From: Halictus rubicundus
Taxonomy: Eukaryota > Arthropoda > Insecta > Hymenoptera > Halictidae
Direction: 5' to 3'
Assembly: GCF_050948215.1 (NCBI RefSeq)
Contig: NW_027488567.1
Span: 930,001 to 994,000 of the forward strand
Length of the DNA: 64,000 bases
The position numbers were made by a program, and so were the translations under genes. Positions 10,511 through 23,600 of this stretch are shown in pieces. The notes under the pieces are model-generated. The model saw only the letters and a list, made by a program, of their open reading frames with translations. It did no database searches and was not told the origin of the DNA. How positions within the stretch are numbered: the first letter of the stretch is position 1; each line of letters begins with the position of its first letter.

Positions 10511-10868
10511 TTTATATAACTAACCCACATCTATTAGTGCAGCTACGGATAGGGATAGACATAAGAAGCAATCGCCCTATAGGAAGTTTTCTCGTAAAAC
10601 CTATCCCTGTAGGTGTTAGGGTCGTTATCTCGAGAACGGGGGGCCGGAGGCGAAAATCGTGTACCTCCGAAACTTCTTCGGAGACCAGTCGCCAACCCCG
10701 AGATACCCCCCCCCCCCAAGAGGATAGCCTACCCAGAAAATTTTTCCAGTCGAAAATTTATGGGACACCCGGTATATAAGAAAAACTTAGACTTTATCCG
10801 ATCTAGGAGTGCGACGGCTCGTTGTAAAGCTCTAGCCGAGCCCTAACCGACTACCGGGTCAGCTTTTT
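10511..10868 (+). other. GC-richer segment immediately upstream of the 3' copy of repeat R
   Basis: No gene is recognised. Composition shifts from A-rich to mixed, with a C-run at ~10,707-10,720 and a TATATAAG at 10,773-10,780. The corresponding sequence upstream of the left R copy would lie outside the window, so whether R starts here or further left cannot be decided. Confidence 0.5.
10773..10780 (+). promoter_or_regulatory. Possible TATA box upstream of the 3' repeat
   Basis: TATATAAG follows a GC-rich stretch, about 95 bp before repeat R. If it works, it would start a transcript reading through R and out of the element's 3' end, as promoters in the 3' region of Drosophila HeT-A do. No initiator consensus was found at the usual distance. 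R1-type promoters are commonly TATA-less, so this may be chance in AT-rich DNA. Confidence 0.25.
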
Positions 10869-11637
10869 GAAAATCTCAAAATTCGAGTAATTTTTCCCAC
10901 AGCTCGGAAAGGAGGGGGCAAAATCGAAAAAGTTTTTCAGGGGGGAGAATACTTCTCCAATCCGACCCCGAAAGACTCGCCACCCTCCGAAATAGGCGTA
11001 TACCGAATTTCGGCCCGATAGGTCAATTTTCGTACGGAACCATAATCGCGAAAACACCTAAGAAAACGCCGGGTACGATAAAACCGTGTGGGGGCTCTTT
11101 GGAAAGCCAGAGAGCAGGGCTGGCATTTCGCCAAAGCAGATTTTGTATATCGTGTAAAATAAAAGAAGTAACATACAGTTAAGAATAAAAAATTAGAGTA
11201 AGAGAAGGTATCGACACCTTGACACGTTTAGACCACGCGCAGGCGTTTTAATGATAGGTTAAATTAGGCTAAGAGCGAAAAAACCAAAAAAAAAATCAAT
11301 TAAAAATAAGGTAGCGTTTAAGACTAGAAAATAAGAACATTTATAGAAATATATATATACATAGAGGCTAGAAAATTATTTACAGTAGCGAATAAAATAA
11401 GATAAGATACGTTAAAAGTTAAATAAGAAGTTAGTTTATTTTAGTGTTTTTGAATTTGAATTTGAATTTATTGCATTTCGTATACTATACTATACTATAT
11501 TATACTAAGCACTATTATACTGTATTAGATTTACAAACAATTTTGAATAAGCGAAATAGTTTTAACTACGACAGACATTGTAATTTTTAGGTGATTCTGT
11601 AATTTTAGAAAATGAAATAGAGACAAATACCCGTTTA
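10869..11637 (+). repeat. Direct repeat R, downstream copy (3' end of the element)
   Basis: This is a near-perfect copy of positions 1-771, with two single-base length differences noticed by eye. It forms the 3' terminus of the retrotransposon and ends at CCCGTTTA, from which the poly(A) starts. No canonical AATAAA occurs in the last ~30 bases; an AATAAA lies near 11,391, too far upstream for the observed end. The high identity means the two copies are recent, or share one template each time the element moves. Confidence 0.9.
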
Positions 11638-11658
11638 AAAAAAAAAAAAAAAAAAAAA
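11637..11658 (+). other. Poly(A) tail and junction with the satellite
   Basis: A run of 22 A's (the first may belong to the element) is followed directly by GGATAGGATAGG of the satellite. It marks the 3' end of a reverse-transcribed RNA and fixes the insertion orientation: element sense strand equals the GGATA strand. Confidence 0.9.
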
Positions 11659-14600
11659 GGATAGGATAGGATAGAGGATAGGATAGGATAGAGGATAGGA
11701 TAGGATAGAGGATAGGATAGGATAGAGGATAGGATAGGACAGAGGATAGTATAGGATAGAGGATAGAATAGGATAGAGGATAGGATAGGATAGAGGATAG
11801 GATGGGATAGAGGATAGGATAGGATAGAGGATAGGATAGGATAGAGGATAGGATAGGATAGATGATAGGATAGGATAGAGGATTGGATAGGATAGAGGAT
11901 AGGATAGGACAGAGGATAGGATAGGATAGAGGATAGGATAGTAAAGAGGACAGGATAGGATACAGGATACGATATTATAGAGGATAGGATAGGATAGAGG
12001 ATAGGATAGGATAGAGGATAGGATACGGATAGAGGATAGGATAGAATAGAGGATAGGATAGAGGATAGGATAGAGCATTGGATAGGATAGAGGATAGGGG
12101 ATTGGATCGGATACAGGATAGGAGACGGTAGAGGATTGGATAGGATAGAGGATAGGATAGAGGATAGGATAGAGGATAGGATAGAGGATAGGATAGAGGA
12201 TTGGATAGGATAGAGGATATTATATGATAGAGGATAGGATAGGATAGCGGATAGGATAGGATCGAGTGTAGGATAGAATTGAGGATAGGATAGGGTTGAG
12301 GATAGGATAGGAAAGAGGACAGGATAGGATAGAGGATAGGATAGGATAGAGGATATGATAGGATAGAGGATAGCATAGGATAGAGGATAGGATAGGATAG
12401 AGGATAACATAAGGGGATTGGATAGGATAGAGGACAGGAGACGATAGAGGATAGGATAGGATTGATGATAGGATAGGATAGATGATATTATAGGAAAGAG
12501 GATAGGATATGATAGTGGATACGATATTATAGAGGATAGGATAGGATAGGGTATAGGATAGGATGGAGGATAGGATAGGATAGAGGATAAGATAGGATAG
12601 AGTATAACATAGGGGATACGATAGGATAGAGGATAGGAGACGATAGAGGATAGGATAGGATTGATGATAGGATAGGAAAGATTACAGGATAGGATACAGG
12701 ATACGATATTATAGAGGATACGATATTATAGAGGATACGATATTATAGAGGATAGGATAGGATAGAGGATAGGATAGGATAGAGGATAGGATACGATAGA
12801 GGATAGGATAGAGAATAGGATAGGATAGAGGATAGGGGATTGGATCGGATACAGGATAGGAGACGGTAGAGGATTGGATAGGATAGAGGATAGGATAGGA
12901 TAGAGGCTATTATAGGATAGAGGATAGGATAGGATTGATGTTAGGATAGGAAAGATTACAGGATAGGATACAGGATACGATATTATAGAGGATACGATAT
13001 TATAGAGGATAGGATAGGATAGAGGATAGGATAGGATAGAGGATAGGATAGGATAGAGGATAGGATAGGATAGAGGTTAGGATAGGATATAGGATAGGAT
13101 AGGATAGAGGATAGGATAGGATAGAGGATAGGATAGGATAGAGGATAGGATAGGATAGAGCAGGATAGGATAGAGGATAGGATAGAGGATTGGATAGGAT
13201 AGGATAGCGGATAGGATAGGATGGAGTATAGGATAGAATTGAGGATAGGATAGGGTTGAGGATAGGATAGGAAAGAGGACACGATAGGATAGAGGATAGG
13301 ATAGGATAGAGGATAGGATAGGATAGAGCAGGATAGGATAGAGGATAGGATAGAGGATAGGGTAGAGGATAGGATAGGATAGAGGATATTATAGGATAGA
13401 GGATAGGATAGGATAGCGGATAGGATAGGATGGAGTATAGGATAGAATTGAGGATAGGATAGAGGATAGGATAGGATAGAGGATAGGATAGGATAGAGGA
13501 TAGGATAGGATAGAGGATAGGATAGGATAGAGGATAGGATAGGACAGAGGATAGGATAGGATAGAGGATAGGATATTATAGAGGATAGGATAGGATAGAG
13601 GATAGGATATTATAGAGGATAGGATAGGTTAGAGGATAACATAGGGGATTGGATAGCATAGAGCATAGGGGACGATAGAGGACAGGATAGGTTTGATGAT
13701 AGGATAGGAAAGAGGACAGGATAGGATACAGGATACGATATTATAGAGGATAGGATAGGATAGAGGATAGGATAGGATAGAGGATAAGATAGGATAGAGG
13801 ATAGGATAGGATAGAGGATAGGATACGGATAGAGGATAGGATAGAATAGAGGATAGGATAGAGGATAGGATAGAGGATTGGATAGGATAGAGGATAGGGG
13901 ATTGGATCGGATACAGGATAGGAGACGGTAGAGGATTGGATAGGATAGAGGATAGGATAGAGGATAGGATAGAGGATAGGATAGAGGATTGGATAGGATA
14001 GAGGATATTATAGGATAGAGGATAGGATAGGATAGCGGATAGGATAGGATCGAGTATAGGATAGAATTGAGGATAGGATAGGTTTGAGGATAGGATAGGA
14101 AAGAGGACAGGATAGGATACAGGATAGGATAGGATAGAGGATATGATAGGATAGAGGATAGCATAGGATAGAGGATAGGATAGGATAGAGGATAACATAG
14201 GGGATTGGATAGGATAGAGGATAGGAGACGATAGAGGATAGGATAGGATTGATGATAGGATAGGATAGATGATATTATAGGAAAGAGGATAGGATATGAT
14301 AGTGGATACGATATTATAGAGGATAGGATAGGATAGGGTATAGGATAGGATGGAGGATAGGATAGGATAGAGGATAAGATAGGATAGAGTATAACATAGG
14401 GGATAGGATAGGATAGAGGATAGGATAGGATTGATGATAGGATAGGATTGATGATAGGATAGGAAAGATTACAGGATAGGATACGGGATACGATATTATA
14501 GAGGATACGATATTATAGAGGATAGGATAGGATAGAGGATAGGATAGGATAGAGGATAGGATACGATAGAGGATAGGATAGAGAATAGGATAGGATAGAG

Positions 14601-17600
14601 GATAGGGGATTGGATCGGATACAGGATAGGAGACGGTAGAGGATTGGATAGGATAGAGGATAGGATAGGATAGAGGCTATTATAGGATAGAGGATAGGAT
14701 AGGATTGATGTTAGGATAGGAAAGATTACAGGATAGGATACAGGATACGATATTATAGAGGATACGATATTATAGAGGATAGGATAGGATAGAGGATAGG
14801 ATAGGATATAGGATAGGATAGGATAGAGCATAGGATAGGATAGAGGATAGTATAGGATAGAGGATTGGATAGGATAGAGGATACCAAAGGATAGAGGATA
14901 GGATAGGATTGAGGATAGGATAGGAAAGGGGACAGGATAGGATACAGGATACGATATTATAGAGGATAGGATAGGATAGAGGAGAGGATAGGATAGGATA
15001 GAGGATAGGATAGGATAGAGGATAGGATAGGATAGAGGATAGGATAGGATAGAGGATAGGATAGGATAGAGGATAGGATAGGATAGAGGATAGGATAGGA
15101 TAGAGGATAGGATAGGATAGAGGATAGGGTAGGAAAGAGGATAGGATGGTATACAGGATAGGATAGGATAGACGATAGGATAGGATAGAGGATAGGATAG
15201 GATAGAGGATAGGATAGGATAGAGGATAGGATAGGATAGAGGATAGGATAGGATAGAGGATAGGATAGGATAGAGGATAGGATACGATAGAGGATAGGAT
15301 AGAGAATAGGATAGGATAGAGGATAGGGGATTGGATCGGATACAGGATAGGAGACGGTAGAGGATTGGATAGGATAGAGGATAGGATAGGACAGAGGATA
15401 TTATAGGATAGAGGATAGGATAGGATTGATGTTAGGATAGGAAAGATTACAGGATAGGATACAGGATACGATATTATAGAGGATACGATATTATAGAGGA
15501 TAGGATAGGATAGAGGATAGGATAGGATAGAGGATAAGATAGGATAGAGGATAGGATAGGATAGAGGATAGGATAGGATATAGGATAGGATAGGATAGAG
15601 CATAGGATAGGATAGAGGATAGGATAGGATAGAGGATTGGATAGGATAGAGGATACCAAAGGATAGAGGATAGGATAGGAATGAGGATAGGATAGGATAG
15701 AGGATAGGATAGGATAGAGGATAGGATAGGATAGAGGATAAGATAGGATAGAGGATAGGATAGGATAGAGGATAGGATAGGATAGAGCAGGATAGGATAG
15801 AGGATAGGATAGAGGATAGGATAGAGGATTGGATAGGATAGAGGATATTATAGGATAGAGGATAGGATAGGATAGCGGATAGGATAGGATGGAGTATAGG
15901 ATAGAATTGAGGATAGGATAGGGTTGAGGATAGGATAGGAAAGAGGACAGGATAGGATAGAGGATAGGATAGGATAGAGGATAGGATAGGATAGAGGATA
16001 CGATACGATAGAGGATAGGATAGAGGATAGGGGATTGGATCGGATACAGGATAGGAGACGGTAGAGGATTGGATAGGATAGAGGATATTATAGGATAGAG
16101 GATAGGATAGGATTGATGATAGGATAGGAAAGAGGACAGGATAGGATACAGGATACGATATTATAGAGGATACGATATTATAGAGGATAGGATAGGATAG
16201 AGGATAGGATAGGATAGGATAGAGGATAGGATAGGATAGAGGATAGGATAGGATAGAGGATAGGATAGGACAGAGGATAGGATAGGATAGAGGATAGGAT
16301 AGGATAGAGGATAGGATAGGATAGAGGATAGGATAGGATAGACGATAGGATAGGATAGAGGATAGGATAGGATAGAGGATAGGATAGGATAGAGGATAGG
16401 ATAGGATAGAGGATAGGATAGGATAGAGGATAGGATACGATAGAGGATAGGGTAGAGAATAGGATAGGATAGAGGATAGGGGATTGGATCGGATACAGGA
16501 TAGGAGACGGTAGAGGATTGGATAGGATAGAGGATAGGATAGGATAGAGGATATTATAGGATAGAGGATAGGATAGGATTGATGTTAGGATAGGAAAGAT
16601 TACAGGATAGGATACAGGATACGATATTATAGAGGATACGATATTATAGAGGATAGGATAGGATAGAGGATAGGATAGGATAGAGGATAGGATAGGATAG
16701 TGGATAGGATAGGATAGAGGATAGGATAGGATATAGGATAGGATAGGATAGAGGATAGGATAGGATAGAGGATAAGATAGGATAGAGGATAGGATAGGAT
16801 AGAGGATATGATAGGATAGAGGATAGCATAGGATAGAGGATAGGATAGGATAGAGGATAACATAGGGGATTGGATAGGATAGAGGATAGGAGACGATAGA
16901 GGATAGGATAGGATTGAGGATAGGATAGTAAAGAGGACAGGATAGGATACAGGATACGATATTATAGAGGATAGGATAGGATAGAGGATAGGATAGGATA
17001 GAGGATAGGATAGGATAGAGGATAGGATACGGATAGAGGATAGGATAGAATAGAGGATAGGATAGAGGATAGGATAGAGGATAGGATAGGATAGAGGATA
17101 GGATAGAATAGAGGATAGGATAGAGGATAGGATAGAGGATTGGATAGGATAGAGGATAGAGGATAGGATACGATACAGGATAGGATAGGATAGAGGATAG
17201 GATACGATAGAGGATAGGATAGGATAGAGGATAGGATAGGACAGAGGATAGGATAGGATAGAGGATAGGATATTATAGAGGATAGGATAGGATAGAGGAT
17301 AGGATATTATAGAGGATAGGATAGGTTAGAGGATAACATAGGGGATTGGATAGCATAGAGCATTGGGGACGATAGAGGACAGGATAGGTTTGATGATAGG
17401 ATAGGAAAGAGGACAGGATAGGATACAGGATACGATATTATAGAGGACAGGATAGGATAGAGGATAGGATAGGATAGAGGATAAGATAGGATAGAGGATA
17501 GGATAGGATAGAGGATAGGATAGGATTGATGATAGGATAGAGGATAGGATAGAGGATTGGATAGGATAGAGGATATTATAGGATAGAGGATAGGATAGGA

Positions 17601-20600
17601 TAGCGGATAGGATAGTATGGAGTATACGATTGAATTGAGGATAGGATAGGGTTGAGGATAGGATAGGATAGTGGATAGGAGAAGATAGAGGATAGGATAG
17701 GATAGAGGACAGGATACGATAGAGGATAGGATAGAGAATAGGATAGGATAGAGGATAGGGGATTGGATCGGATACAGGATAGGAGACGGTAGAGGATTGG
17801 ATAGGATAGAGGATAGGATAGAGGATAGGATAGAGGATTGGATAGGATAGAGGATATTATAGGATAGAGGATAGGATAGGATAGCGGATAGGATAGGATC
17901 GAGTATAGGATAGAATTGAGGATAGGATAGGGTTGAGGATAGGATAGGAAAGAGGACAGGATAGGATAGAGGATAGGATAGGGTAGAGGATATGATAGGA
18001 TAGAGGATAGCATAGGATAGAGGATAGGATAGGATAGAGGATAACATAGGGGATTGGATAGGATAGAGGATAGGAGACGATAGAGGATAGGATAGGATTG
18101 ATGATAGGATAGGATAGATGATATTATAGGAAAGAGGATAGGATATGATAGTGGATACGATATTATAGAGGATAGGATAGGTTAGGGTATATTATAGGAT
18201 GGAGGATAGGATAGGATAGAGGATAAGATAGGATAGAGTATAACATAGGGGATAGGATAGGATAGAGGATAGGAGACGATAGAGGATAGGATATGATTGA
18301 TGATAGGATAGGAAAGATTACAGGATAGGATACAGGATACGATATTATAGAGGATAGGATAGGATAGAGGATAGGATAGGATAGAGGATAGGATAGGATA
18401 GAGGATATGATAGGATAGAGGATAGGATAGGATAGAGGGTAGGATACGGATAGAGGATAGGATAGAATAGAGGATAGGATACGGATAGAGGATAGGATAG
18501 AATAGAGGATAGGATAGAGGATAGGATAGAGGATAGGATAGGATAGAGGATAGAGGATAGGATACGATACAGGATAGGATAGGATAGAGGATAGGATACG
18601 ATAGAGGATAGGATAGGATAGAGGATAGGATAGGACAGAGGATAGGATAGGATAGAGGATAGGATATTATAGAGGATAGGATAGGATAGAGGATAGGATA
18701 TTATAGAGGATAGGATAGGTTAGAGGATAACATAGGGGATTGGATAGCATAGAGCATAGGGGACGATAGAGGACAGGATAGGTTTGATGATAGGATAGGA
18801 AAGAGGACAGGATAGGATACAGGATACGATATTATAGAGGATAGGATAGGATAGAGGATAGGATAGGATAGAGGATAAGATAGGATAGAGGATAGGATAG
18901 GATAGAGGATAGGATAGGATAGAGCAGGATAGGATAGAGGATAGGATAGAGGATAGGATAGAGGATTGGATAGGATAGAGGACATTATAGGATAGAGGAT
19001 AGGATAGGATAGCGGATAGGATAGGATGGAGTATAGGATAGAATTGAGGATAGGATAGGATAGAGGATAGGATACGATAGAGGATAGGATAGAGAATAGG
19101 ATAGGATAGAGGATAGGGGATTGGATCGGATACAGGATAGGAGACGGTAGAGGATTGGATAGGATAGAGGATAGGATAGGATAGAGGATATTATAGGATA
19201 GAGGATAGGATAGGATTGATGTTAGGATAGGAAAGATTACAGGATAGGATACAGGATACGATATTATAGAGGATACGATATTATAGAGGATAGGATAGGA
19301 TAGAGGATAGGATAGGATAGAGGATAGGATAGGATAGAGGATAGGATAGGATAGAGGATAGGATAGGATATAGGATAGGATAGGATAGAGGATAGGATAG
19401 GATAGAGGATAAGATAGGATAGAGGATAGGATAGGATAGAGGATAGGATAGGATAGAGGATAGGATAGGATTGATGATAGGATAGTAAAGAGGACAGGAT
19501 AGGATACAGGATACGATATTATAGAGAATAGGATAGGATAGAGGATAGGATAGGATAGAGGATAGGATACGGATAGAGGATAGGATAGAATAGAGGATAG
19601 GATAGAGGATAGGATAGAGGATTGGATAGGATAGAGGATATTATAGGATAGAGGATAGGATAGGATAGCGGATAGGATAGTATGGAGTATGCGATTGAAT
19701 TGAGGATAGTATAGGGTTGAGGATAGGATAGGATAGTGGATAGGAGAAGATAGAGGATAGGATAGGATAGAGGATAGGATACGATAGAGGATAGGATAGA
19801 GAATAGGATAGGATAGAGGATAGGGGATTGGATCGGATACAGGATAGGAGACGGTAGAGGATTGGATAGGATAGAGGATAGGATAGAGGATAGGATAGAG
19901 GATAGGATAGAGGATTGGATAGGATAGAGGATATTATAGGATAGAGGATAGGATAGGATAGCGGATAGGATAGGATCGAGTATAGGATAGAATTGAGGAT
20001 AGGATAGGGTTGAGGATAGGATAAGAAAGAGGACAGGATAGGATAGAGGATAGGATAGGATAGAGGATATGATAGGATAGAGGATAGCATAGGATAGAGG
20101 ATAGGATAGGATAGAGGATAACATAGGGGATTGGATAGGATAGAGGATAGGAGACGATAGAGGATAGGATAGGATTGATGATAGGATAGGATAGATGATA
20201 TTATAGGAAAGAGGATAGGATATGATAGTGGATACGATATTATAGAGGATAGGATAGGATACGGTATAGGATAGGATGGAGGATAGGATAGGATAGAGGA
20301 TAAGATAGGATAGAGTATAACATAGGGGATAGGATAGGATAGAGGATAGGAGACGATAGAGGATAGGATATGATTGATGATAGGATAGGAAAGATTACAG
20401 GATAGGATACAGGATACGATATTATAGAGGATACGATATTATAGAGGATACGATATTATAGAGGATAGGATAGGATAGAGGATAGGATAGGATAGAGGAT
20501 AGGATAGGATAGAGGATAGGATAGGATATAGGATAGGATAGGATAGAGGATAGGATAGGATAGAGGATAGGATAGGATAGATGATTGGATAGGATAGAGG

Positions 20601-23600
20601 ATACCAAAGGATAGAGGATAGGATAGGATTGAGGATAGGATAGGAAAGAGGACAGGATAGGATACAGGATACGATATTATAGAGGATACGATATTATAGA
20701 GGATAGGATAGGATAGAGGATAGGATAGGATAGAGGATAGGATAGGATAGGGGATAGAATAGGATAGAGGATAGGATAGGACAGAGGATAGGATAGGATA
20801 GAGGATAGGATAGGATAGAGGATAGGATACGGATAGAGGATAGGATAGGATAAAGGATAGGATAGAGGATAGGATAGAGGATTGGATAGGATAGACGATA
20901 TTATAGGATAGAGGATAGGATGGGATAGCGGATAGGATAGTATGGAGTATACGATAGAATTGAGGATGGGATAGGGTTGAGAATAGGATAGGAAAGAGGA
21001 TAGGAGAAGATAGAGGATAGGATAGGATAGAGGATAGGATACGATAGAGGATAGGATAGAGAATAGGATAGGATAGAGGATAGGGGATTGGATCGGATAT
21101 GGGATAGGAGACGGTAGAGGATTGGATAGGATAGAGGATATTATAGGATAGAGGATAGGATAGGATTGATGATAGGATAGGAAAGATTACAGGATAGGAT
21201 ACAGGATACGATATTATAGAGGATACGATATTATAGAGGATAGGATAGGATAGAGGATAGGATAGGATAGAGGATAGGATAGGATAGAGGATAGGATAGG
21301 ATAGAGGATAGGATAGGATAGGATAGAGGATAGGATAGGATATAGGATAGGATAGGATAGAGCATAGGATAGGATAGAGGATAGGATAGGATAGAGGATT
21401 GGATAGGATAGAGGATACCAAAGGATAGAGGATAGGATAGGATTGAGGATAGGATAGGAAAGGGGACAGGATAGGATACAGGATGCGATATTATAGAGGA
21501 TAGGATAGGATAGAGGATAGGATAGGATAGAGGAGAGGATAGGATAGGATAGAGGATAGGATAGGATAGAGGATAGGATAGGATAGAGGATAGGATAGGA
21601 CAGAGGATAGGATAGGATAGAGGATAGGATAGGATAGAGGATAGGATAGGATAGAGGACATTATAGGATAGAGGATAGGATAGGATAGCGGATAGGATAG
21701 GATGGAGTATAGGATAGAATTGAGGATAGGATAGGATAGAGGATAGGATACGATAGAGGATAGGATAGAGAATAGGATAGGATAGAGGATAGGGGATTGG
21801 ATCGGATACAGGATAGGAGACGGTAGAGGATTGGATAGGATAGAGGATAGGATAGGATAGAGGATATTATAGGATAGAGGATAGGATAGGATTGATGTTA
21901 GGATAGGAAAGATTACAGGATAGGATACAGGATACGATATTATAGAGGATAGGATAGGATAGAGGATATTATAGGATAGAGGATAGGATAGGATTGATGT
22001 TAGGATAGGAAAGATTACAGGATAGGATACAGGATACGATATTATAGAGGATACGATATTATAGAGGATAGGATAGGATAGAGGATAGGATAGGATAGAG
22101 GATAGGATAGGATAGAGGATAGGATAGGATAGAGGATAGGATAGGATAGAGGATAGGATAGGATATAGGATAGGATAGGATAGAGGATAGGATAGGATAG
22201 AGGATAAGATAGGATAGAGGATAGGATAGAATAGAGGATAGGATAGGATGGAGGATAGGATAGGATTGATGATAGGATAGTAAAGAGGACAGGATAGGAT
22301 ACAGGATACGATATTATAGAGGATAGGATAGGATAGAGGATAGGATAGGATAGAGGATAGGATAGGATAGAGGATAGGATACGGATAGAGGATAGGATAG
22401 AATAGAGGATAGGATAGAGGATAGGATAGAGGATTGGATAGGATAGAGGATATTATAGGATAGAGGATAGGATAGGATAGCGGATAGGATAGTATGGAGT
22501 ATGCGATTGAATTGAGGATAGTATAGGGTTGAGGATAGGATAGGATAGTGGATAGGAGAAGATAGAGGATAGGATAGGATAGAGGATAGGATACGATAGA
22601 GGATAGGATAGAGAATAGGATAGGATAGAGGATAGGGGATTGGATCGGATACAGGATAGGAGACGGTAGAGGATTGGATAGGATAGAGGATAGGATAGAG
22701 GATAGGATAGAGGATTGGATAGGATAGAGGATATTATAGGATAGAGGATAGGATAGGATAGCGGATAGGATAGGATCGAGTATAGGATAGAATTGAGGAT
22801 AGGATAGGGTTGAGGATAGGATAGGAAAGAGGACAGGATAGGATAGAGGATAGGATAGGATAGAGGATATGATAGGATAGAGGATAGCATAGGATAGAGG
22901 ATAGGATAGGATAGAGGATAACATAGGGGATTGGATAGGATAGAGGATAGGAGACGATAGAGGATAGGATAGGATTGATGATAGGATAGGATAGATGATA
23001 TTATAGGAAAGAGGATAGGATATGATAGTGGATACGATATTATAGAGGATAGGATAGGATACGGTATAGGATAGGATGGAGGATAGGATAGGATAGAGGA
23101 TAAGATAGGATAGAGTATAACATAGGGGATAGGATAGGATAGAGGATAGGAGACGACGGAGGATAGGATATGATTGATGATAGGATAGGAAAGATTACAG
23201 GATAGGATACAGGATACGATATTATAGAGCATACGATATTATAGAGGATACGATATTATAGAGGATAGGATAGGATAGAGGATAGGATAGGATAGAGGAT
23301 AGGATAGGATAGAGGATAGGATAGGATATAGGATAGGATAGGATAGAGGATAGGATAGGATAGAGGATAGGATAGGATAGATGATTGGATAGGATAGAGG
23401 ATACCAAAGGATAGAGGATAGGATAGGATTGAGGATAGGATAGGAAAGAGGACAGGATAGGATACAGGATACGATATTATAGAGGATACGATATTATAGA
23501 GGATAGGATAGGATAGAGGATAGGATAGGATAGAGGATAGGATAGGATAGGGGATAGAATAGGATAGAGGATAGGATAGGACAGAGGATAGGATAGGATA

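Larger units (their letters stand above)
1..11658 (+). mobile_element. Long A-rich non-LTR retrotransposon, R1-clade-like, left end outside the window
   Basis: The order seen is: 5' region with a ~770-bp repeat, ORF1 with zinc knuckles, ORF2 with APE endonuclease and reverse transcriptase, a ~4.9-kb non-coding 3' region, a second copy of the ~770-bp repeat, then poly(A) joined to satellite. APE endonuclease plus RT with poly(A) and no integrase or protease marks a non-LTR element. Three CCHC knuckles in ORF1 and the ORF2 N-terminus around ILQINLNHC are typical of the R1 clade (R1, TRAS, SART, Waldo). More than 11.6 kb is long for this class. The sense strand is strongly A-rich outside the coding part. 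The left terminus and any target-site duplication lie beyond position 1. ORF2 carries a frameshift, so this copy is probably not autonomous. Clade placement rests on motif recognition only. Confidence 0.85.

Noticed and set aside
1..11637. Reading the two R copies as LTRs of an LTR retrotransposon or retrovirus
   Set aside because: The coding region has an APE endonuclease, a LINE-type RT with FADD, and no protease, RNase H/integrase order or primer-binding site, and the element ends in poly(A).
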